Source: Rhodospirillaceae bacterium (GTDB taxonomy: Bacteria > Pseudomonadota > Alphaproteobacteria > SP197). From it: a stretch of DNA of 11,049 nucleotides. Below are positions 5,603-11,049 of the stretch, in pieces; position 1 is the first letter of the stretch, and every line of letters begins with the position of its first letter. Below the pieces are notes generated by a model, which was not told the origin of the DNA, did not search any database, and saw only the letters and a program-made list of their open reading frames with translations. A program made the position numbers and the translations under genes. The stretch is taken from assembly GCA_018700655.1 (NCBI GenBank), contig JABIUG010000274.1:1-11049 (forward strand), in the 5' to 3' direction.

Positions 5603-6976
5603 ATGAACATGGAATTTCGACCAACCTATACCGAGATCGCCGATGAGAGCGTCAGCGGTTTTTCCGACTTCGTTCTGGGGCTGGGCTACGACGGCCTGCC
5701 CGACGAAGTGAAACTGCGCGCCAGGCTGCATCTGCTCGACCTGATCGGCGTTGCCGCAAGTTCGATCCGCACGCCGCTATCGCGGATCATCCGTGATCAT
5801 GCCATGGCGATGTTCGGTGCGGGCAACCAGGTTGCACGCATCATGTTCGATGGCCGTGGCGCCAGCCCGGCAGGCGCCGCGATGGCCGGCGGCATGTCGA
5901 TCGATGCGGTCGATGCCCATGATGGCGAGCCGCCGGCCAAGGGTCATATCGGTGTCGCGATCCTGCCCGCCCTGCTGGCCTATCAGGATGCCGGACACAA
6001 GGTCAATGCCCGTGAGTTCCTGGTGAACTTCGTGCTGGGATACGAGGTATCGGGCCGCGCCGGACTGGCGCTGCACGGCTCCGTGCCAGACTACCACACG
6101 TCGGGCGCCTGGAACTGCCTGGGAGCGGCCGCGATGGGTGCGCGCATGATGGGGCTCGATGCGGACGGCCTGCGCCATGCCATCGGCATTGCCGAATATC
6201 ACGGCCCGCGCAGCCAGATGATGCGCTGCATCGATCACCCAACCATGCTGAAAGACGGCTCGGGCTGGGGCGCGATGACCGGGGTCAGCGCAGCCGACCT
6301 TGCGGCGCGCGGCTTTACCGGTGCGCCCGCTGCAACCGTCGAGATGCCCGATGTCGCCCATCACTGGGCCGATCTGCACAGCAACTGGCATATGCTGGAT
6401 CAATACGTGAAACCTTATCCGGTCTGCCGCTGGGCACAGCCTGCCGTCGAGGCTTCCCTGGCGGTCCAGCGCGCCCACGGTATTGAGTCGAGTGAAATCG
6501 CCGACATCGCGGTTTCGACTTTCTACGAAGCGACCAGACTGGCGACCTATCACCCGACCGACACCGAACAGGCACAGTACAGCCTGCCTTATCCGGTCGC
6601 GGCCTCGTTGGTACGGGGCACCCTGGGCGTCGATGAAATTCTGGGTGATGCCCTGACCGATCCCGAAATCGCACGGGTCGCCGATTGCATCCGCCTGATC
6701 GATCACCAGCCCTATGATGACCGCTTCCCACGCGAACGCTGGGCCCATGTCACCGTCACCCTGAAGGATGGCCGTGAGATGACCTCTGCCCCGACCCGCG
6801 CAAACGGTGAACCGGAGAACCCCTTCAGCGCGGAACAGATGATCGCCAAGTTCCACGACTACGCCGTGCCTGCCATGGGCACGGAACGCGCGCAGGAAAT
6901 CGAGAAGATAACGATGTCCCTGGGCGAAGGCGGTGATCTCGACGCCCTGGTGGAGAACTGCCTGACGGGGCTTTGA
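5603..6976 (+). CDS. MmgE/PrpD family protein
   Basis: A 457-residue member of the MmgE/PrpD family, which includes 2-methylcitrate dehydratase, cis-aconitate decarboxylase and iminodisuccinate epimerase. Family signatures: DAVDAHDGEPPAKGHIG (101-117), the MLKDGSGWGAMTG segment (215-227), and KPYPVCRWAQPAVEA (270-284) ahead of the second domain. The whole length is present with no breaks. A PrpD role in propionate breakdown is not supported by context: no methylcitrate synthase or methylisocitrate lyase lies nearby. The true substrate, probably another small carboxylic acid, is unknown. Starts at 5603 and 5609 are both possible, with only a weak CGGGA upstream. The gene lies 54 bases after the iminopeptidase in the same direction and converges with the ProC-like gene nine bases from its stop. 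Confidence 0.88.
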   Translation: MNMEFRPTYTEIADESVSGFSDFVLGLGYDGLPDEVKLRARLHLLDLIGVAASSIRTPLSRIIRDHAMAMFGAGNQVARIMFDGRGASPAGAAMAGGMSIDAVDAHDGEPPAKGHIGVAILPALLAYQDAGHKVNAREFLVNFVLGYEVSGRAGLALHGSVPDYHTSGAWNCLGAAAMGARMMGLDADGLRHAIGIAEYHGPRSQMMRCIDHPTMLKDGSGWGAMTGVSAADLAARGFTGAPAATVEMPDVAHHWADLHSNWHMLDQYVKPYPVCRWAQPAVEASLAVQRAHGIESSEIADIAVSTFYEATRLATYHPTDTEQAQYSLPYPVAASLVRGTLGVDEILGDALTDPEIARVADCIRLIDHQPYDDRFPRERWAHVTVTLKDGREMTSAPTRANGEPENPFSAEQMIAKFHDYAVPAMGTERAQEIEKITMSLGEGGDLDALVENCLTGL

Positions 6977-6985
6977 GCCGGTCCG

Positions 6986-7771
6986 TCAGGTCCAGTCCTT
7001 AATTGCGACGGCAAGGGCTGCCTTCAGCGCGACATCGAAGACCTCCATGCCACCGGCATCGTTGGCCGCCTCGAAACCTGCCGTCGTGACGCCCCCGTAA
7101 CCCAGGACCCGTTCGATATCCTGGGCCGGCGTCAGGTCGCTTTTGAGAATTTCGTTGCCTGCCGCCATGGCATGGAAACGGATCGCACGTTCGGCGACTT
7201 CACGGCTGAGACCATGGGCAACCGAGGCCTCGATCAGCGCATGGGCGACATATCCAAAGAGACCCGGAACCGGCCCGGTCAAGCTGGTGAACCAGTCGAT
7301 CTGGCCTTCGCCCGCGACTTCCTCGGCAATCCCGCAGGCGTCGAAAAGCGCCTGAACCGTAGTGCGGTCCCCGCTCATCGCAGCCGCGTTGGCATGCCAT
7401 GGGGTAAAGCCCTCGCCCCGCTCAACCGCCGGGCTCGGCATCGTGCGGATGATGCGGTGGGCGCCGGTGAGTTCAGAAATCCGCGCCATCGGCGTGCTTG
7501 CCATGACCGAGAGGACCAGCACGCCCGAAGCATCGATCACAGTTTCCCGGAGTTGCTCGGGACGGACGGCCAGCACGACACAGTCGCAGGCATCGACCAG
7601 CGTCTGATTGTCCGCCGTGATCGTCACATCCGGCCAGGTCTCGAAACCGTCTCGTTTGCCGCTGCGGTTGGAAAGATGGAGATCGTCCGGCGCGACGAAC
7701 CTTTGTGACAACAGACGTCTTGCAATCGCGCCGCCGAGCCAGCCTGTCCCGCCAATGATGCCCAGTTTCAT
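6986..7771 (-). CDS. Pyrroline-5-carboxylate reductase-like protein (ProC family)
   Basis: A 261-residue oxidoreductase. It opens with the Rossmann motif MKLGIIGGTGWLGGA, continues with the LHLSNRS strand that typically selects NADPH, then RTMPSPAV (110-117, equivalent to the R-x-MPN-x-P block). It ends with GGVTTAGFEA (226-235), the P5CR dimerisation-domain signature. P5CR makes proline from pyrroline-5-carboxylate in the cytoplasm. One oddity: the usual SG-x-GPAY active-site stretch is replaced by TSLTGPVPGLFGY (162-174), so a related imine or another substrate is possible. The start is the ATG at 7771 with AAGGAG seven bases upstream; the frame extends to 7792 without support. It follows the two-repeat protein by 26 bases on the same strand, probably as one operon. 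It is near an iminopeptidase that releases proline, but a joint pathway is only suggestive. Confidence 0.78.
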   Translation of the reverse strand: MKLGIIGGTGWLGGAIARRLLSQRFVAPDDLHLSNRSGKRDGFETWPDVTITADNQTLVDACDCVVLAVRPEQLRETVIDASGVLVLSVMASTPMARISELTGAHRIIRTMPSPAVERGEGFTPWHANAAAMSGDRTTVQALFDACGIAEEVAGEGQIDWFTSLTGPVPGLFGYVAHALIEASVAHGLSREVAERAIRFHAMAAGNEILKSDLTPAQDIERVLGYGGVTTAGFEAANDAGGMEVFDVALKAALAVAIKDWT

Positions 7772-7797
7772 CGCCAAACTCCTTACAGCCAAATTCC

Positions 7798-8397
7798 TTA
7801 AAGAATGTCGCGACCGAACCAGCGGTAGACGCCGGTTTCTTCCGGCCGGTAGGGATCGTCATCCAGGTTCAGGCGCTGGAACGGTTCCATGGCCACGTAA
7901 CTTTCGAAACTCCAGACTGCGAGGCAGCCAGGATTGGGACCAAGCGCACCGATCCGGCGCAGGACAAAATCGAGATTGGCGCCTTCTATCACGACTTCGC
8001 GGGAGCGCAGGTGATCGGCGACCTTTTCGTCTTCATCACCCTGGGCCGCGCCGAAGTATTCGATGCAGAACAGCGCCTGCTGGTCGACCGGGGAATTGTC
8101 GACCAGGGCATCGTAGCAGCCGCCACGCACCAGGTGGATCGCCTCGAAAGTCGCCTGTTCGGATTTGTGCGAACCAAAATCTTCACTGCGGAAGTAGTCT
8201 TCCCATTCATCCATACGGTCCATGCCCTTGCATTTCCAGAACGCGAAATAGGCGGGATAGGGCCCGATGCGCATGGTACGCCCGAACATGCCGGCCAACC
8301 CGTCATCGGGATCGGTCCAGCTGGACTGGTTGGCGAACTGGCGAAAGATCTGGTTCGGCATATGCCGGTCTCGGTCGATGTATTCGATGTAGATCAT
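7798..8397 (-). CDS. Two-repeat protein of unknown function, possible dimeric alpha-beta barrel fold
   Basis: A 199-residue protein I do not recognise by name. Two halves look related: residues 1-75 open with MIYIEYIDRDR and contain RIGPYPAYFAFWKCKGMDRMDEW, while residues 107-178 open with ALFCIEYF and contain RRIGALGPNPGCLAVWSFESYVAMEPF. Each half pairs a starting strand (I-E-Y) with a later R-I-G, aromatic-rich strand and helix, as in tandem ferredoxin-like (NIPSNAP/ABM-type) domains. No signal peptide, membrane segment or metal-binding cluster is evident. The start at 8397 was chosen because the homologous halves begin there. An upstream extension of the frame to 8607 is Arg-rich and overlaps the divergent SDR gene, so I reject it. 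It is probably co-transcribed with the ProC-like gene 26 bases downstream and divergent from the SDR gene across 65 bases. Confidence 0.65.
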   Translation of the reverse strand: MIYIEYIDRDRHMPNQIFRQFANQSSWTDPDDGLAGMFGRTMRIGPYPAYFAFWKCKGMDRMDEWEDYFRSEDFGSHKSEQATFEAIHLVRGGCYDALVDNSPVDQQALFCIEYFGAAQGDEDEKVADHLRSREVVIEGANLDFVLRRIGALGPNPGCLAVWSFESYVAMEPFQRLNLDDDPYRPEETGVYRWFGRDIL

Positions 8398-8462
8398 GGT
8401 CTCGTCCCCTTGCAGCGCACGGACCGGCCTGTAGGCTTCCGGCACAATCTGTGGAGAGAAGC

Positions 8463-9293
8463 ATGTCGAAGCGTGAACTGGAAGGCCGCGTCGCCCTGGT
8501 GACCGGGGGTGGCAGCGGCCAGGGCCGCGCCACCGCGCTGGCACTGGCCGAGATGGGCGCCGACATCGTCTTCGGCTCCTTTGTCGCCGGGCATGGCACC
8601 ATGGCACCGGGGGAATCGACGACCTATCCCAGCGACGAGGAGATGGCGCAGGTCAAAGCGGCGATCGAACAGCATGGGGTTCGCGCCCACGGCCAGCACC
8701 ACGACGTCCGCTCGGACGAGAGCTGCCAGGATCTGGTCGACAGCGCGATCCTGAACTTCGGCGGCATCGATGTCCTCGCCAATGTCGCGGGGATCTGCAT
8801 GCAGGGCCCGATTTCCGGCCACGACGATGCCGCCTGGAACAAGGTGATCGACATCAACCTCACCGGCACCTACCGCATGGTCAAACGCTGCCTTCCCGGC
8901 ATGATCGACAAGGGTTGGGGCCGTATCGTGATCGTCGCCTCGACCGCAGCCAATGTCAGCGAGCCCAATTACGGCGCCTATTGTGCGTCCAAGGCCGGTG
9001 TACTCGGCCTGATGCGCTGCACCGCGCTGGAAGCCGCCCCTTTTGGTGTGACCTGCAATGCGATCAACCCGGGTTTTGTCGAAACCGGCATGGTCGCGGG
9101 CGACATGGAAGCGCTGGCTCGCCACAACAATATCACGATCGAAGAAGCCTATGCCCAGTCCGCCGCCGTCTCGCCCATGAACCGCATGTTGCAGCCCGAA
9201 GAGATCGCCGCAATGGCAGCCTTCCTGTGCACCGATGCAGCGCGCGGCATCACCATGGAAGACATCAACGTCGCCATGGGCAGCCTGTGGTGA
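8463..9293 (+). CDS. Short-chain dehydrogenase/reductase with an extended cofactor loop
   Basis: A 276-residue SDR oxidoreductase. The cofactor glycine motif TGGGSGQG is at 14-21, Asn132 is in DIN, and the catalytic triad is Ser160, Tyr173 and Lys177 (YCASK). Between strands 2 and 3 there is an unusually long insertion, about 38-62, rich in Gly, Ser and Pro and ending YPSDEEMAQ. This resembles the insertion of carveol-dehydrogenase/mycofactocin-type SDRs, which hold NAD tightly. The C-terminus, NVAMGSLW, also differs from the usual xVDGG end. GGAG six bases before the ATG at 8463 supports the start. A possible promoter, TTGCAG (8410-8415), 16 bases, TAGGCT (8432-8437), sits in the divergent gap but matches the consensus only partly. 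It converges with the second SDR gene. The substrate is unknown. Confidence 0.87.
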   Translation: MSKRELEGRVALVTGGGSGQGRATALALAEMGADIVFGSFVAGHGTMAPGESTTYPSDEEMAQVKAAIEQHGVRAHGQHHDVRSDESCQDLVDSAILNFGGIDVLANVAGICMQGPISGHDDAAWNKVIDINLTGTYRMVKRCLPGMIDKGWGRIVIVASTAANVSEPNYGAYCASKAGVLGLMRCTALEAAPFGVTCNAINPGFVETGMVAGDMEALARHNNITIEEAYAQSAAVSPMNRMLQPEEIAAMAAFLCTDAARGITMEDINVAMGSLW

Positions 9294-9333
9294 TTAGAAC
9301 AGTTCGAAAGCGATTCGGTGCAAGCGGGATGCT

Positions 9334-10077
9334 CTAGGAGTTGATGTAGAGGCCGCCGTTGATCTGGATCGTCTCGCCGGTCACGAAGCTTGCGAGATCG
9401 CTCGCCAGAAAACAGATAACACTCGCGACTTCATCGGGCGTGCCGACACGGGCCATCGGTGTCGTGGCAAGAATGATGTCACCACGGCGTGCCATGACAG
9501 GCTTGATCATGGTGGTGTCGATCAGACCCGGTGAAACCGCGTTGGCTCGGATGCCGCGTGGTGCCAGTTCGGTAGCGAGCGTCCGGGTCAGGGCCAGCAC
9601 GCCGCCTTTCGCGGCGGCATAATGGGCATGGCGTACTGCGCCCCGGTGACCGGCCAGCGAGGCAATATGAACCATCGAGGCGCCCTCTCCCATCAGCGGC
9701 GCGGCTGCGCGCGAACAGAACATCACGCTATCCAGATTGATCGCCAGAACGTTACGCCAGGCTTCGTCGTCGATTTCTTCGAGAGGGGCGGGCGGAAACA
9801 GTCCCGCGGCAGTCACCAGCATGTCGAGGCTGCCGAACCGTTCGACGGCAAAGGCCATGAGCGCATCGGCATCATCACTGCAGCGGACATCATGGGCGAA
9901 ACCAGCAGCACGGGTTCCCTCCGCATCGAGTTCCAGCGCCAGCGCTTCCGCGACCTCGCCATCAAGGTCAGCAACGATAACGCGTGCACCTGCCTCTACC
10001 ATCATCCGGCAGATCGAGCGGCCGATGCCGCCTGCAGCGCCGGTCACCACAGCCACACGGTCGTTAAACGAAATCAT
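9334..10077 (-). CDS. Classical short-chain dehydrogenase/reductase (FabG-like)
   Basis: A 247-residue classical SDR. It has TGAAGGIG (12-19), Asp37 at the end of strand 2 (which favours NAD(H)), TAAG (89-92, a variant of NNAG), Asn114, and the catalytic residues Ser140, Tyr153 and Lys157 in HYAAAK. It ends INGGLYINS. The family reduces or oxidises hydroxyl/keto groups on many substrates. FabG of lipid synthesis is the best known member, but nothing nearby is a fatty-acid synthesis gene, so I do not call it fabG. The start at 10077 has AGGTGG six bases upstream. It lies downstream of the MFS transporter gene on the same strand with a 131-base gap. The two SDRs converge and are clearly different in sequence, so they are not a recent duplication. 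Confidence 0.88.
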   Translation of the reverse strand: MISFNDRVAVVTGAAGGIGRSICRMMVEAGARVIVADLDGEVAEALALELDAEGTRAAGFAHDVRCSDDADALMAFAVERFGSLDMLVTAAGLFPPAPLEEIDDEAWRNVLAINLDSVMFCSRAAAPLMGEGASMVHIASLAGHRGAVRHAHYAAAKGGVLALTRTLATELAPRGIRANAVSPGLIDTTMIKPVMARRGDIILATTPMARVGTPDEVASVICFLASDLASFVTGETIQINGGLYINS

Positions 10078-10139
10078 TGCACACCACCTGTTCGAGCTGA
10101 TTGGAACACTGAATTCTCCCCAACAAAGTCTGCTACAGG

Positions 10140-10175
10140 TTAGAGCAGGATGATGTCAGGTCGAACGCGACCTGA
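10140..10175. repeat. Hairpin with a GGTTAGAGCAGGATGATG-like flank, probable intergenic repeat
   Basis: An 8-bp perfect stem, TCAGGTCG (10156-10163) with CGACCTGA (10168-10175), closes an AACG loop. It is preceded by TTAGAGCAGGATGATG. I recall similar TAGAGCAGGATGATG-containing hairpins as dispersed repeats between alphaproteobacterial genes, but I cannot search for copies here. No T-run follows on either strand, so it is not a canonical terminator. It sits between the MFS gene and the SDR gene on the minus strand. Confidence 0.45.
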
Positions 10176-10208
10176 GCCGATCGGACCCTGAAGTGCCGGA
10201 ACGCGCAA

Positions 10209-11049
10209 TCAGCCATCGACCCCGTGCAGCTTGTTTTCGTCGATACCAGATATCACGACTAGCCCGACCATCAACAAGACCAGTGGCAGCAAGTATGCAT
10301 CGTGAAGCCCGGTAGCGAACGCATCGGTCAACGCTGCGACGATCTTTTCGCTTTCGGCAACGCTGAATTGGCCGAGGATATCTTCCAGCGCTCCGTTGTT
10401 TGCCGCGACGGTGTTGAGTGCCGCTTGATCGGCCGCAGACATGGTGATGCCAGCCTGCACGAGACTGTCACGCAATGCGCTATGGCTCGCCTCGTACAAG
10501 ATCGCCGTTCCACCGGCGACGCCAACGGCACCGAACCCCAGATGGAACATGAACGAAAGCCCGCCGGCCAAACCGGCGCGCGACGCATGAGCGGCGCTGA
10601 CTGCCGCGGCGCCAGCAGGCCCGACAGCGGCACCCCCACCAAGCCCGATCAGCAACATCGCCGGGACCAAACCCCAATATCCCCAGGCCGGCTCCATGAA
10701 GAGCACCCACAACACACCGAGACCCACCAGAATGTAACCGCTGAACAACAGCCGGCGAGGACCAAATCGATTGTAGAACCTGCCGCTCATCATGGATGAA
10801 CCCGCAGTCGATACCATCAAAGGCAAGACACCGAACGACACAAGGAGCACGTCCCAACCCAGCATCTTTTGCAGATATTGGGGGAAATAGAGAAACGCCA
10901 AAAAAACGTCGGCACGACCAGCCCGTTGGTCGACAAGGTTAACAGGAACTGTCGGTTCCGCTTCATCGGCGGCGGCACTATGGGGTCGCGAACGACACGT
11001 TCAATGAACGGGAAGGCAGCAGCGGCCACAAGACTTGCCACGAACAATC
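10209..11049 (-). CDS. DHA2-type MFS transporter, C-terminal part, with homopolymer frameshift
   Basis: Drug:H+ antiporter (DHA2, 14-helix, EmrB/QacA type); the N-terminal part lies beyond the right edge. The first frame, from 11049, reads through NRQFLLTLSTNGLVVPTFF. The second, from 10901 to the stop at 10209, continues LAFLYFPQYLQKMLGW, then GRFYNRFGPRRLLF, several hydrophobic spans, a large polar loop near the end and a final helix. The two join only if the A7 run at 10900-10906 (T7 in the mRNA sense) gains one base. That restores FFLAFLYFPQYLQ, as expected for the family. Without it the protein stops at 10817. The family exports drugs or metabolites using the proton gradient. The gene precedes the SDR gene on the same strand. 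Its N-terminus, start and substrate are unknown. Confidence 0.8.

Noticed and set aside
5777..6856. 359-residue open frame on the minus strand
   Set aside because: Antisense shadow of the MmgE/PrpD gene, rich in Arg, His and Gly without family similarity; high GC keeps the opposite strand open.
7608..8462. Long plus-strand extension in frame with the SDR gene
   Set aside because: Arg/Ser/Pro-rich, antisense to the ProC-like and two-repeat protein genes, and the SDR has its own ribosome site and family-typical start at 8463.
1..11049. tRNA, rRNA, CRISPR arrays, transposases, integrase sites or a defence system
   Set aside because: None was recognised on either strand by reading; the window looks like ordinary accessory chromosomal DNA.

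Overview
The window looks like chromosomal DNA of an alphaproteobacterium. The base composition is GC-rich throughout. A small heat-shock gene at the left edge has a sigma-32-type promoter and a ROSE RNA thermometer, a pairing typical of Alphaproteobacteria. No rRNA, tRNA, CRISPR array, transposase or insertion-sequence end was seen. I cannot name the genus.

Left part (1-2200), stress and housekeeping accessory genes: the start of an Hsp20/IbpA gene (minus) behind its heat-shock promoter and thermometer; a rhodanese-domain sulfurtransferase (minus); two tandem 97-residue DUF1330 paralogues (plus); a META/HslJ-domain lipoprotein (minus); and the decayed remnant of a TetR-type regulator with a nonsense codon inside its helix-turn-helix.

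Middle (2202-3612): a large secreted protein (minus) with an N-terminal peptidoglycan-binding domain, an internal duplication, an acidic EF-hand-like loop, a Ser/Asn/Gly linker and a C-terminal LamG/DUF1080-like beta-sandwich. A nested inverted repeat lies in the divergent gap that follows.

Right part (3613-11049), a catabolic-looking block. The plus-strand run is a D-2-hydroxyacid dehydrogenase, a proline iminopeptidase (broken by one extra base near 4660) and an MmgE/PrpD-family protein. It converges on a minus-strand pair: a two-repeat protein that I suspect has a dimeric alpha-beta barrel fold, followed by a ProC-like reductase. Then come two convergent short-chain dehydrogenases, the first with a long insertion in its cofactor-binding half resembling carveol-dehydrogenase/mycofactocin-type SDRs. 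At the right edge is the C-terminal part of a DHA2-type MFS exporter, also broken by a one-base slip in an A/T homopolymer. The mix of oxidoreductases, a dehydratase/decarboxylase-fold enzyme, a peptidase and a transporter suggests degradation or modification of a small organic acid or amino-acid derivative. The substrate cannot be read from the sequence.

Two single-base frameshifts in otherwise well-conserved genes raise the possibility of residual sequencing errors. Check the reads before calling either gene dead.
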